Of a stretch of DNA of 37,650 nucleotides, positions 23,631 through 32,819 are shown piece by piece. Under the pieces are notes generated by a model. The model made no database searches. It saw only the letters and a list, made by a program, of their open reading frames with translations, and was not told the origin of the DNA. Position 1 is the stretch's first letter. Every line of letters begins with the position of its first letter. The translations under genes were made by a program, and so were the position numbers. The DNA is from an uncultured Eubacteriales bacterium (lineage in GTDB: Bacteria > Bacillota > Clostridia > Christensenellales > CAG-138): the NCBI GenBank assembly GCA_902802575.1, contig CADCMN010000007.1, positions 1-37,650 of the forward strand. Reading direction: 5' to 3'.

Positions 23631-24659
23631 ATGAATTCCAATCGACTCTTCAAACCCTGGCTCATCCTGCCCCCCAAGGTGCTGGCGGCCCTTCTGATGC
23701 TCCTCGCCCTGGCGGCCCTGGGGGTTGGGGTGTACACCGGCTTCTTCGCCACCAAGGGCTTTGAAAGCACCACCGCCGTCATCGCCCGCATCGAGGAGGA
23801 CGAGTCCTTTGCGAGCGCGGATCCCGGTGACAAGCAATATACCACCTACGTGACCTATACCGTGGACGGCAAGGAATACACCGAGGATCTGGGCAGTTAT
23901 GCCCCCGGCTATACGGTGGGCAAGGAGGTCAAGGTCAAGTACGATCCTGCCGATCCTGCCACCGTGCGGGACGCCTCCTTGGGCTTTTCCCTCTATCTTA
24001 TCCTCATCGGCGCGGCGCTGATCGCCGTCTCCGTCTTCACCATGGTGAAGAACGGCCGGCAGCGCAGCGAGGTGAAGGCGGACAAAGCCGCGGGCGGCGA
24101 ATTCCAGCCCCTGTTCCGCCCCTCCCATAAGCTTTCGGAGGAGCGGGAGGTCTACTTCCTCACCGATCAGGGCACGGCCAAGGGCACCTGCCATCTGGAG
24201 GACGCCGGCCGGAATCTGCTCTACGAGGCCGTATGCGACAAGTTCTCCCTGGTGGGCGACTCCCTCTACACCTTCAAGGATCGGGAGCATGGGGCGGAAA
24301 AGCAGTATTCCGTGGGCAAGACCCTGACCCAGTCCTCCGACGGCCTCTTCGCCCTGGACAACCACTCCTCCTTCCCCCTGAACGGCAAGGACGTTTGGAA
24401 GCAGCTTCACAAGAACGGCATCCGGATCGAGACGGGTCTGGACGGCCTCAAGTGGGCCTACACCCTCTATCGGGACGAGGAGCCCATCGCCCGGATCGTC
24501 AACACCGGCCGGAAGGTCCACGAGGAGGACGAAGGCGGCGTCCTCGCCAAGATGCCTGCCCCCGGGTTCTTCCGCATCTGGACCCGGGAAAAGTATCTGG
24601 ACGCCATCTTCCTGGCGGCCTTCGCCATCGGTCGGACGGATATGATGCTGTACGATTGA
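23631..24659 (+). CDS. DUF3592-domain membrane protein with C-terminal beta-rich domain
   Basis: 342 residues. Two membrane helices (about 17-40 and 119-139) enclose a DUF3592-type domain (FESTTAVIARIEED, YTTYVTYTVDGKEYTED, GKEVKVKYDPADPATV). The part after about 160 is a soluble domain (VYFLTDQGTAKGTCHLED, DRNGIR-like strands, REEPIARIVNTG style) of unknown family, somewhat like LURP/tubby-type beta barrels, which is a weak guess. The gene has a good AAGGAGG site and sits 20 nt after the lipoprotein gene. It enlarges on the small DUF3592 protein at 20821. Confidence 0.72.
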   Translation: MNSNRLFKPWLILPPKVLAALLMLLALAALGVGVYTGFFATKGFESTTAVIARIEEDESFASADPGDKQYTTYVTYTVDGKEYTEDLGSYAPGYTVGKEVKVKYDPADPATVRDASLGFSLYLILIGAALIAVSVFTMVKNGRQRSEVKADKAAGGEFQPLFRPSHKLSEEREVYFLTDQGTAKGTCHLEDAGRNLLYEAVCDKFSLVGDSLYTFKDREHGAEKQYSVGKTLTQSSDGLFALDNHSSFPLNGKDVWKQLHKNGIRIETGLDGLKWAYTLYRDEEPIARIVNTGRKVHEEDEGGVLAKMPAPGFFRIWTREKYLDAIFLAAFAIGRTDMMLYD

Positions 24660-24670
24660 GAAAAAACGAG

Positions 24671-26572
24671 ATGGATATGAACACCGGAAAAAGGATAGGG
24701 CTGCTGCTCCTGGCCGCCGTGGTGATAGCCTGCGGGCTCGGCTGCCAGCGCGCAGACGAAAAAAGTGCGGCCGCCACGGCCGTTCCCTCCGCACCTGCGG
24801 CGGTGACCGAACCGGCCAAACAAGGGGAGCCGACCTCAGCGCCCGCGCCGGTCGCCACGGCGGAGCCGGCGGGGCCGGACTACGCCGATCCCGCGTCCTG
24901 GGCTTACTTCGCTCTGGGCGAGGACAGGGGCGTGGACGTGTTTTTGATCTGCCCCCTGGTGGACACCCGGAGCGAACGGAATGCCTACGATCTGAACGAC
25001 AAGCTCAAGGGCCGGTTCGTCAACGCCCTGGATATGGAGAAGGGCATCTATGAGGACGCGGGGCGGCTCTACGCCCCCTACTATCGCCAGATGTCCCTGG
25101 GCGCCTACCGGCTCCCCGAAGCGGAGCGGGCGGAGGCCAAGGCCGTGGCCTATGCCGACATCTCCGCCGCCTTCCGGTGGTATCTCGATCACGAGAACGG
25201 GGGTCGCCCCCTGATCCTGGCCGGCTTCTCCCAAGGCGCGGAAATGTGCCTGGAGGTGCTGAAGGAGTTCTATGGGGACACGGCGGAGGGCAACGCCCTT
25301 CGGGGGCGGCTCGTCACCGTGTACGCCATCGGCTGGCGGGTGACGGAGGCGGATACCCAAGCCTATCCCCAGATCGTGCCCGCCCAGGGGGAACGGGACC
25401 TGGGCACGGTGGTGAGCTTCGACTGCGAGGACGGGACCTTGACCGAGACCGTCATCCTCCCGGCGGAGGTCAAGGCCCTGTCCATCAATCCTCTGAACTG
25501 GAAGACGGACGACACGCCGGCGGATCGCTCCCAAAACCTGGGGGCGGTCATGAGCACCGGGGCGGAGCCCATCCCCGGCCTGTGCGGCGCCTACATCGGC
25601 GATCGGGGCCAGTTGGTGGTGACGGACGTGGCGGCGGGGGACTATCCCCCGGGCCTGGACCTCTTTCCGGCAGGAGCCTACCATGTGTACGATTATCTCT
25701 TCTTCTTTATGAATCTGAAGCAGAACATAGCCGACCGGGTGGCGGCCTACTTCGAGGCCCGGCGGGGGGAGGCCCTCTGCCGGCTGCTCCAGGACCTGCT
25801 GACGGCCTATGAGACGCCCGGGTTGGAGGACGAGGCCCGGATCGAAGCGGACCTGGCCGCCATCCAGACGGTCAGCGAGGCGGACTATCCCGTGGCCAAA
25901 TCCATTGCGGACCATTGGCGGCAGGTGTACCTGGACCCGAGCTACGCCCTGTGCTGCCACGGCGAAGGCGATTCGGCGCCGGAGCTCAGCGAGGCGGGCA
26001 TCCCCGATGAGCGGACCCACGCCTTCGTGGTCCTGGGCTACGAGCTGATGAACGGAGAGATGACCGACGAGCTCAAGGGGCGGTGCGACGCCGCGGCTGC
26101 GGCGGCCCGGTCCTTCCCCAACGCCATCCTGGTCTGCTCCGGCGGCGCCACCGGCCCCAACAACCCGGAAAAGCACACGGAGGCGGGGCTCATGAAGCGG
26201 TATCTGGCGGAGGTCTGCGGCATCGACGAGAGCCGCATCTTCACGGACGAGCGGGCCATGACGACGGCGGAGAATGCCGTGAACACCTTCGCCATCCTAA
26301 AGGCGCAGGGGGTCAAGTCCATGACCATTGTCACCTCCTCCTACCATCAGCGGTGGGGCCAGGCCCTCTATAATGCCTTGGCCACCCTCTACGAGCAGCA
26401 GCAGGGCTACCACGCCCGGCTCATCGGCAACTATTGCTTCGATACCCAGCCCTCGGTGGACGCCTTTTTGCATGACGACCGGTTCGCCATCTTTCAGCTG
26501 GGGCAAATCCTGGGCCTGCCCCGGGCCCAGATGGCGCAGCTTCCCAACGTGTACGCCCTTCTCGGGCAGTGA
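24671..26572 (+). CDS. Lipoprotein fusing a DUF3089-like alpha/beta hydrolase to a DUF218 (SanA/YdcF-like) domain
   Basis: 633 residues. Signal peptide with lipobox VIAC (Cys21) and a Pro/Ala-rich linker (30-70). Domain 1 (about 70-370) resembles DUF3089 alpha/beta hydrolases: VDVFLICPLVDTRSERN, PYYRQMSLGAY and the elbow GFSQGAE (Ser187). Domain 2 (about 440-633) is DUF218: HAFVVLGYELMNGEM, AILVCSGGATGPNN, DESRIFTDERAMTTAENAVNT, KSMTIVTSSYHQRW. DUF218 proteins such as SanA affect envelope permeability and vancomycin exclusion in enterobacteria. I do not know this fusion from elsewhere. Start: ATG at 24671, with ATG 24677 also possible; the long frame upstream is a shadow of the preceding gene. 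Confidence 0.8.
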   Translation: MDMNTGKRIGLLLLAAVVIACGLGCQRADEKSAAATAVPSAPAAVTEPAKQGEPTSAPAPVATAEPAGPDYADPASWAYFALGEDRGVDVFLICPLVDTRSERNAYDLNDKLKGRFVNALDMEKGIYEDAGRLYAPYYRQMSLGAYRLPEAERAEAKAVAYADISAAFRWYLDHENGGRPLILAGFSQGAEMCLEVLKEFYGDTAEGNALRGRLVTVYAIGWRVTEADTQAYPQIVPAQGERDLGTVVSFDCEDGTLTETVILPAEVKALSINPLNWKTDDTPADRSQNLGAVMSTGAEPIPGLCGAYIGDRGQLVVTDVAAGDYPPGLDLFPAGAYHVYDYLFFFMNLKQNIADRVAAYFEARRGEALCRLLQDLLTAYETPGLEDEARIEADLAAIQTVSEADYPVAKSIADHWRQVYLDPSYALCCHGEGDSAPELSEAGIPDERTHAFVVLGYELMNGEMTDELKGRCDAAAAAARSFPNAILVCSGGATGPNNPEKHTEAGLMKRYLAEVCGIDESRIFTDERAMTTAENAVNTFAILKAQGVKSMTIVTSSYHQRWGQALYNALATLYEQQQGYHARLIGNYCFDTQPSVDAFLHDDRFAIFQLGQILGLPRAQMAQLPNVYALLGQ

Positions 26573-26618
26573 CCCGCGGAACGAATATAGCATTTGACCC
26601 ATAAGGAGACATGAGACC

Positions 26619-27839
26619 ATGGCAGAGGAAAAACGATTCGCCAAAGCGACCTGGCAGATCATGGAGCAGCTTTTGGAGGTGGAGAGTCTGGACGACGCCC
26701 TCTCCGGGAGCCTGGAGATCATCGTCAACACCCTGAACAGCGAGGCCGGGGCCATCTGGCTTCTGGACCCGAACACGGATCGGCTGAGCCCCCTGTTCCA
26801 TATCGGGCCGGCGGACGTATCCAACATCACGGTGGAGAACGGCCTGGGCATCGAGGGTTTGGTCACCAAGACGGGCAAGTCCATCATGGTCACGGACGCG
26901 GCCGCGGACGCCCGCTTCGACGGCTCCGTCTTCGACGACAACGGCCTCGTCACCAAGACCATGATCTGCGTGCCCCTGAACAATCTTCACGACGTGATCG
27001 GCTGCGTGCAGATCGTCAACAAGAAGGACGGGAGCCTGTACGACGAGGAGGAGCTGCAGCTCTGCGAACACATGGCCTCCCTGGCGGCCATCACCATCGA
27101 CGAAAAGGGACTCATCGTCGATTTTGGCGAAAAGAAGGAGATCCTGGCCACGCTGAAGAACATCACCAAGGAATTCCCCTCGGGGGACGACGTGTTGAAG
27201 GTGTTGAAGGGGATCAACCTGGAGATCTACAAGAACGAGTTCGTGGTGGTCCTGGGCGAGTCCGGCTGCGGCAAGTCCACCATGATGAACATCATCGGCG
27301 GCATGGACTTCCTCACCGACGGCGCCTTGACCATCGAGGGCAAGGACTTCTCCCATCCCACGGACGCGGAGCTCACCAGGTATCGGCGGGAGTACATCGG
27401 CTTCATCTTCCAGGCCTACAATCTGATGCCCAATCTGACGGCTCTGGAGAACGTGCAGTTCATCGCGGAGCTGGTGAAGGACCCCATGGACGCCGCGGAG
27501 GCCATCGACAAGGTGGGCCTAAGCGCCCGGGCCAACAACTACCCGGGCCAGATGTCCGGCGGCCAGCAGCAGCGGGTGTCCATCGCCCGGGCCATCGTGA
27601 AACGGCCCAAGCTCATTTTGGCCGACGAGCCCACGGCGGCTCTCGATTACACCACCAGCATCGAGGTGTTGAGCGTCATCGAGGACATCGTGAAGAACCA
27701 GGGGGCCACGGTCATGATGGTCACCCACAACGGGGAGATCGCCAAGATGGCGGACCGGGTGGTGAAGGTCCGGGGCGGCCGGATCGCCAGCATCAAGAAG
27801 AACCTGAACCCGGTCCACGCGGAAGAATTGGTTTGGTGA
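26619..27839 (+). CDS. GAF domain fused to MacB/LolD-type ABC ATPase
   Basis: 406 residues. The GAF domain (about 10-160: [53 protein letters not shown]) precedes an ABC ATPase (about 175-406). Walker A is GESGCGKST (213-221), Q-loop FIFQAYNL, signature MSGGQQQR, Walker [13 protein letters not shown], then the MVTHN switch. It works with the FtsX-type permease encoded 6 nt downstream. A GAF sensor on the ATPase suggests that ATP-driven movement of the permease is gated by a small molecule or by protein contact, for example the STAS protein of this operon (inference). All ATPase motifs are intact. Confidence 0.93.
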   Translation: MAEEKRFAKATWQIMEQLLEVESLDDALSGSLEIIVNTLNSEAGAIWLLDPNTDRLSPLFHIGPADVSNITVENGLGIEGLVTKTGKSIMVTDAAADARFDGSVFDDNGLVTKTMICVPLNNLHDVIGCVQIVNKKDGSLYDEEELQLCEHMASLAAITIDEKGLIVDFGEKKEILATLKNITKEFPSGDDVLKVLKGINLEIYKNEFVVVLGESGCGKSTMMNIIGGMDFLTDGALTIEGKDFSHPTDAELTRYRREYIGFIFQAYNLMPNLTALENVQFIAELVKDPMDAAEAIDKVGLSARANNYPGQMSGGQQQRVSIARAIVKRPKLILADEPTAALDYTTSIEVLSVIEDIVKNQGATVMMVTHNGEIAKMADRVVKVRGGRIASIKKNLNPVHAEELVW

Positions 27840-27845
27840 CGGACT

Positions 27846-30800
27846 ATGAAACCTACTCAGCGAAAAGACGCTTTGCGGAACATAGGCAAGCAGAAGGTGT
27901 CCTACCTGTCCATCGTGGTCATCGCCCTGATGGGGGTGACCGCCTTTCTGGGCATCTGCTACGCCGCCGCAGCCATGAAGCTCAACGGCTCGAGGGCATA
28001 CGACGAGCTGGACTTCAGGGACATCGAGGTCATCTCCACCCACCTGCTGACGGCGGAGGATCTGGATGCTCTGAAAAACACGGAAGGTGTTTTGGACGTG
28101 GAACCCCTGTGGCAGACCGGCGTCAACGCCTATGCGGGCGAGGCGCGGGAAAGAGCTGTCGTCATCACGGTGACCGAGCGATTGAATCGGCCCAACGTGC
28201 GGGAAGGCCGACTGCCCCAAAATGCGTCGGAATGCGCCGTCGAGAAGCTGCTGGCAGAGAAGATGGGCTTGCAGGTGGGGGACACGATCGAATGGCTGGA
28301 GATGACGGAGGCTACCGGCCAGTATTTCCTCAGCCCGCAAAACCTTTTCGTCACGGGCATCATAAACAGCCCTGACCATGTCAACCGGAACGTGCCGGAC
28401 GTCCCCTATGTGCTAGTCACCCGGGACACCTTCGATCACGAGGCCCTGGGCGGCTGCTGCATGAAAGCGCTCGTCGCCGTTGACAGATCTTTCAACGCCA
28501 ATCGGTTCACCGCGGCATACAACGATTCCGTGACCCAGGTTTCCGACCGGATCGAAGCCCTGGCTCCGACGCAGATCGCTCTTCGAGACGGGCAGCTGCA
28601 GGCGCAGGCCTGGGAGCAGATCGATCAGAGCAGCGCCGCCCTGGAGGAAGCGAAGGGGGAATTGGCTGACGGCCGCAGACAGCTGGATGAAGGCTGGCAG
28701 CAGCTCCGGGAGGGGGAAGAAAAGATCGTTGACGGCGAGCGGGAGCTCTCTGACGCCAAGCAGCAGCTGGAGGATTCCTGGCAGCAGCTTCAGGATGCGG
28801 AACAGCAGCTCAAGGAGGCGCGGGAGCAGCTGGACGACGTCAAGGAAATGCTGTCTCAGGGCGAACAGGCTCTGTCGGATGGCCAAAAGCAGCTCAATCG
28901 CGCCGAGATCCAGCTGAAAAAAGGATGGAATACCCTGGAAGAAGCCAAGGATACCGTCCGCAGCGCCGTTCGAAACGCCGTGGAGACGGCCATCGGCGAG
29001 GACACCTCCGACTGGATCGACTGGGCCGAACCGAAACAGGCCGTCATATACGGCAAGGACGTTACGGCCAAGGAGCTGTGGATCACCGACAACATGAAGG
29101 TGGATCTGAACAATACGATGGGCGATATGGCAGAGCAGGCGATCAACAATGCCAACATTCCCGATTCCGTCCTTCGCAGCGTCTACAATGCCCGGTATGG
29201 AAACGACCCCAACCCGCCGGCATATGACCCGGAAGCCATACGGGCGCAGCTGGCCGGCGAAGCTTCAGCCAGGGTCGATGAAGCCGCCGCAGGATATGCC
29301 CAACTGGTAAACGGCTGCAAACAGTGGGACGACGGGCGCAGCCAGCTCATGCGGGGCGCCGGCAAGTATTCGGCCAAGAAGCGGCAGTTTGACGAGGCCA
29401 TGGCCGCCTATCTGGAGGGCGAACGCCAGTATGCCGAGGGCCTGGCCGCCTACGAGGAAGGCCTTGCCCGGTTCAACGCCGGGAAGGAAGCCTACGAGCA
29501 GGGCTTGCGGGATATAGAGGCGGGGAAAGAAGAGATCGCCGCCAGGCGCCGGGAGCTGGAGGACGGAGAGCAGCAGTACGAGGACGGTCTTCATCAATAT
29601 GAGATGGGCATCCGGATGCGGGATGGAGCGGTGGAACAGCTGCAGGCCATGGAGCCGGGCCGCTGGATCGTTCTGGACGGCCGGGGCAACGCCAGCTTCG
29701 TTCAGCTCAAGGTGAGCAGCGAAAACCTGTCCAGCCTTCAGATGACCTTCTCCCTCCTGTTCGTCATCATCGGCGCCCTGGTCATCTACGCCACGGTCAG
29801 CAAGATGGTGGACGAGCAGCGGACGCTGGTGGGCGCCACCAAGGCCCTGGGGTTCTTCAACCGGGAGATCTTCGCCAAGTATCTGATCTTTGGGCTTTCT
29901 GCCACCGTCCTGGGAACGATCCTGGGTATTTTGCTGGCCCGCTTCGGCATAGAGAAATTCATTCTCAGCAGCTATAACATCTATTTTTCCATTGATCTTG
30001 CCCGCGCCATCCTGGTGGGCTGGCCCTCCCTGGTCGTGGCGGTCGGCGGTATCGCGCTGTCTTCGGCGGCGGTGGCCTTTGCCTGCCTGCGCCTGGTCCG
30101 CACCCCGGCCATCCAGCTCATGCAGACGCCGATACCCAAGGGGCAGAAGAAGGCCGGCCGGGGCGGGAAGCGCCTGCTGTCCCTGTATTCCCGGCTGGTG
30201 CTGCTGAACATCCGAACGGATATCAAGCGGGTGCTGGTGACCGTGGTGAGCGTGGCGGGCTGCTGCGCCCTGGTGGTCATCGGCTTCACCCTCAAGCATG
30301 CCATAGATCAGGCTGTGGTGAACCAGTACGACGGCATCGTGCAGTATGACGGGCGAGTCCGCTGCGGGTATTCCGGGGATATCGAGCAGTATCTGAAGGA
30401 AGTCGGGGTGGACTACGTCCTGCTGCACGATGGAAACATCACCTTCCGCATCCAGGATATGGACGTGGGCGAGCTGTATGTGGGGGACATCGCCGCCATC
30501 CAGAGGATGCACCGCCTGGACGACTGGCAGACGGAAAAGCCCCTTGCCCCCACGGACGAGGGCGTCCTGATCCAGCGGCGGATGGCGGAAAAATACGACC
30601 TGACCGTGGGGAGCACCTTTGAGATCACCCTGGGCGGGACCCAACCCGCCACGGTGCAGGTCGCGGGCGTCTTTGAAAACTACGTCGGCCGGCTCATGGT
30701 CATGAGCCCCGCCTATTATGAATCCCTGTTCGGAAAAGAGCCGGAGCTCAACGCCTTTTTCCTGCAGTTTGGCGACATGGAGGCAGAAAAGCTCCTGGGA

Positions 30801-31271
30801 GAGCTGAAAGAAATCATCGGATTCGAGGATTACACGCCCTCCGATGAAGGCAAAGCCATGTTCCAGGCCGCCACCTCCGTCATCAACATCGTGGTGTTCC
30901 TGTTCATCTTGATGGCGGCGGTCATGGCCGGGGTGGTGCTCATGAACCTGACCAACATCTACATCATGCAGAAGAAGCGGGAACTGACCGTCATGCGGAT
31001 CAACGGCTTCACCACGAAGGAGGTCATCTCTTACGTGACCCGGGAGACGGTGCTCACCACCGTCCTGGGCATCCTGCTGGGCTTCGGCGCAGGCTCCCTG
31101 GTGGGCTATCGGATCATTCGCGCCCTGGAGCAGTCCTTTATCCAGCTGGAGCGGGGCGTGTGCTTCCCCGCCTGGGGATACGCGGCGGCCATGACCCTGT
31201 TCTTCGCTTTGATCGTCAACATCGTCGCTCTCAGGAAGGTCAAGGATCTGAAGCTGACGGACGTGGCCTGA
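27846..31271 (+). CDS. Large FtsX-type ABC permease with extracellular coiled-coil hairpin
   Basis: 1141 residues. Membrane helix 1 at about 18-40, then roughly 600 residues outside. This contains a MacB-like periplasmic part, a long heptad region (about 255-370, repeated QQL and EQL units such as KQQLEDSWQQLQDAEQQL), a spacer, and a second coiled coil (about 500-600). They could pack as an antiparallel hairpin. FtsX core 1 starts about 625 (SLLFVIIGALVIYATVSKM, TKALGFFNREI), core 2 about 1015 (ELTVMRINGFTTKEVISYV). Eight helices in all. MacB/FtsX-type permeases transmit ATPase motion outward rather than forming a channel. Partner of the GAF-ABC protein. Likely a mechanotransmission machine acting on wall enzymes or lipids. 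Confidence 0.9.
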   Translation: MKPTQRKDALRNIGKQKVSYLSIVVIALMGVTAFLGICYAAAAMKLNGSRAYDELDFRDIEVISTHLLTAEDLDALKNTEGVLDVEPLWQTGVNAYAGEARERAVVITVTERLNRPNVREGRLPQNASECAVEKLLAEKMGLQVGDTIEWLEMTEATGQYFLSPQNLFVTGIINSPDHVNRNVPDVPYVLVTRDTFDHEALGGCCMKALVAVDRSFNANRFTAAYNDSVTQVSDRIEALAPTQIALRDGQLQAQAWEQIDQSSAALEEAKGELADGRRQLDEGWQQLREGEEKIVDGERELSDAKQQLEDSWQQLQDAEQQLKEAREQLDDVKEMLSQGEQALSDGQKQLNRAEIQLKKGWNTLEEAKDTVRSAVRNAVETAIGEDTSDWIDWAEPKQAVIYGKDVTAKELWITDNMKVDLNNTMGDMAEQAINNANIPDSVLRSVYNARYGNDPNPPAYDPEAIRAQLAGEASARVDEAAAGYAQLVNGCKQWDDGRSQLMRGAGKYSAKKRQFDEAMAAYLEGERQYAEGLAAYEEGLARFNAGKEAYEQGLRDIEAGKEEIAARRRELEDGEQQYEDGLHQYEMGIRMRDGAVEQLQAMEPGRWIVLDGRGNASFVQLKVSSENLSSLQMTFSLLFVIIGALVIYATVSKMVDEQRTLVGATKALGFFNREIFAKYLIFGLSATVLGTILGILLARFGIEKFILSSYNIYFSIDLARAILVGWPSLVVAVGGIALSSAAVAFACLRLVRTPAIQLMQTPIPKGQKKAGRGGKRLLSLYSRLVLLNIRTDIKRVLVTVVSVAGCCALVVIGFTLKHAIDQAVVNQYDGIVQYDGRVRCGYSGDIEQYLKEVGVDYVLLHDGNITFRIQDMDVGELYVGDIAAIQRMHRLDDWQTEKPLAPTDEGVLIQRRMAEKYDLTVGSTFEITLGGTQPATVQVAGVFENYVGRLMVMSPAYYESLFGKEPELNAFFLQFGDMEAEKLLGELKEIIGFEDYTPSDEGKAMFQAATSVINIVVFLFILMAAVMAGVVLMNLTNIYIMQKKRELTVMRINGFTTKEVISYVTRETVLTTVLGILLGFGAGSLVGYRIIRALEQSFIQLERGVCFPAWGYAAAMTLFFALIVNIVALRKVKDLKLTDVA

Positions 31272-31295
31272 TACTGCTGTTCGGAGGGAACGACC

Positions 31296-32819
31296 GTGCT
31301 TTTTGAAAGGACCATCCATCGGAAGGACATGATCCGCTGCGCCCTGTGCGCAGACGCCCCCTGCACCGCCGCCTGCGGGAAGCTGGATCCGGCGGCGCTG
31401 CTTCGGAGCGTCTGGTTCGACGACGAGAAGGCGGCCGCGGCCCGGCTGCCGGAGCTTGAACCCTGTCTGGGCTGCCCTGCCCCCTGCGAAAGCGCCTGCG
31501 TCCGGCCCCATGAGGTGCCTATCCGGCGCCTGATCGGGCGGCTGTATGAGCAGGTCAGGCCGGAGCTGGAAGTGCCCCTGCCGGAAAACGAAGATATCCT
31601 GCGGACGGACCTGTGCGGCGTGCCGCTCGAGAACCCCTTCCTCCTGTCCTCCTCCGTGGTGGCCAGCACCTACGATATGTGCGCCCGGGCCTTCGAGGCG
31701 GGCTGGGCCGGGGCCTGCTTCAAGACCATCTGTTCCTTCGACATCCATGAGGCCTCGCCCCGCTTCTCCGCCATCACCGGAGACAACGGCACGATCATCG
31801 GCTTCAAGAATGTGGAGCAGCTCTCCGATCACAGCGTGGCTGAGAACATGGCGATCTTCCGGCGCCTCAAGGAGAACTATCCCGCCAAGTTCATCCTGGC
31901 CTCCATCATGGGCCAGAACGAGGATGAGTGGGAAGAACTCAGCTGCCTTTGCGAGGAGAACGGGGCTGACGCCATCGAGCTCAACTTCTCCTGCCCCAAC
32001 ATGATGGACGATGGCCTCGGTTCCGACATCGGCCAGGTGCCGGAGCTGGTGGAGCGGTTCACCGCCGCCGCCCGGCGAGGCGCGAAGATCCCGATCCTGG
32101 CCAAGCTCACCCCCAACGTGGCCGCCATGTCCCCGGCGGCGGAAGCGGCCCGGCGAGGCGGGGCCGACGGCATTGCCGCCATCAACACCATCAAGAGCAT
32201 CATCGGCGTGAACCCCCACACCTACGTGTCCGCCCCCGCGGTCCACGGCATGTCCGCCGTGGGCGGCTACAGCGGCAACGCCGTGAAGCCCATCGCGCTG
32301 CGGTTCATCGCGGAGCTGGGACAAAACCCGAATTTACAGGGGATGCATATCAGCGCCATGGGCGGCATCGAGACCTGGCGGGACGCCCTCGAATTCATCC
32401 TTCTGGGCGGCGGCAGCATCCAGATCACCACCGCCGTCATGCAGTACGGCTATCGGATCATCGAGGATCTCAAGGCGGGCCTGGCCTATTATTTGGCGGA
32501 GAAGGGCTTTTCCGGCGTGAACGAGGCCCGGGGCCTGGCTCTCGGCTCCGTCAGCGACACCACGGACGTGCTGGAGCGGGACACCGTGATCTTCCCCAAG
32601 TTCCATCGGGAGAAGTGTGTGGGCTGCGGCCGCTGCGTCATCTCCTGCGCCGACGGCGGTCACCAGGCCATCCGCCTGAACGAGGATAGGCGGCCTCTCC
32701 TGGACGGCAAGAAGTGCGTGGGCTGTCATCTGTGCGTGCTGGTGTGTCCCCAGGGGGCCATTTCCTCCAGCCGCAAGCGCATATCCAGAAACAGAAAGGA
32801 CAAACAGAACCATGAGTGA
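31296..32819 (+). CDS. preA: PreA-like dihydropyrimidine dehydrogenase-type flavoenzyme with an extra N-terminal Fe-S domain
   Basis: 507 residues, about 95 longer than E. coli PreA. Residues 1-100 hold two four-cysteine groups (Cys15/18/23/27 and Cys57/60/64/68), like the helical Fe-S domain of PreT/GltD. Next comes an FMN-binding barrel (ENPFLLSSSVVASTYDMC, FKNVEQLSDH, IELNFSCPN, GLGSDIGQVPELV, KLTPNV, GADGIAAINTIKS, GGIETWRDALEF). The C-terminus is a two-cluster ferredoxin (CVGCGRCVISC, CVGCHLCVLVC). The FAD/NADPH part of PreT is absent, so electrons must come from another donor. Start GTG at 31296 after CGGAGGG. Its role in an envelope-type operon is unexplained. Pyrimidine reduction is not proven. 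Confidence 0.86.
   Translation: MLFERTIHRKDMIRCALCADAPCTAACGKLDPAALLRSVWFDDEKAAAARLPELEPCLGCPAPCESACVRPHEVPIRRLIGRLYEQVRPELEVPLPENEDILRTDLCGVPLENPFLLSSSVVASTYDMCARAFEAGWAGACFKTICSFDIHEASPRFSAITGDNGTIIGFKNVEQLSDHSVAENMAIFRRLKENYPAKFILASIMGQNEDEWEELSCLCEENGADAIELNFSCPNMMDDGLGSDIGQVPELVERFTAAARRGAKIPILAKLTPNVAAMSPAAEAARRGGADGIAAINTIKSIIGVNPHTYVSAPAVHGMSAVGGYSGNAVKPIALRFIAELGQNPNLQGMHISAMGGIETWRDALEFILLGGGSIQITTAVMQYGYRIIEDLKAGLAYYLAEKGFSGVNEARGLALGSVSDTTDVLERDTVIFPKFHREKCVGCGRCVISCADGGHQAIRLNEDRRPLLDGKKCVGCHLCVLVCPQGAISSSRKRISRNRKDKQNHE

Noticed and set aside
28620-28930. Tandem DNA repeat from recurring CAGCAGCT-like units
   Set aside because: The similarity comes from the repeated Gln-Gln-Leu heptads of the coiled coil. 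The DNA units are irregular and not a true tandem array.
29265-32324. 1019-residue open frame on the minus strand
   Set aside because: It lies antisense to the FtsX permease and the PreA-like gene, which both have clear motifs. Its His/Asp/Gly-rich composition is the usual product of reading GC-rich genes in the wrong frame.
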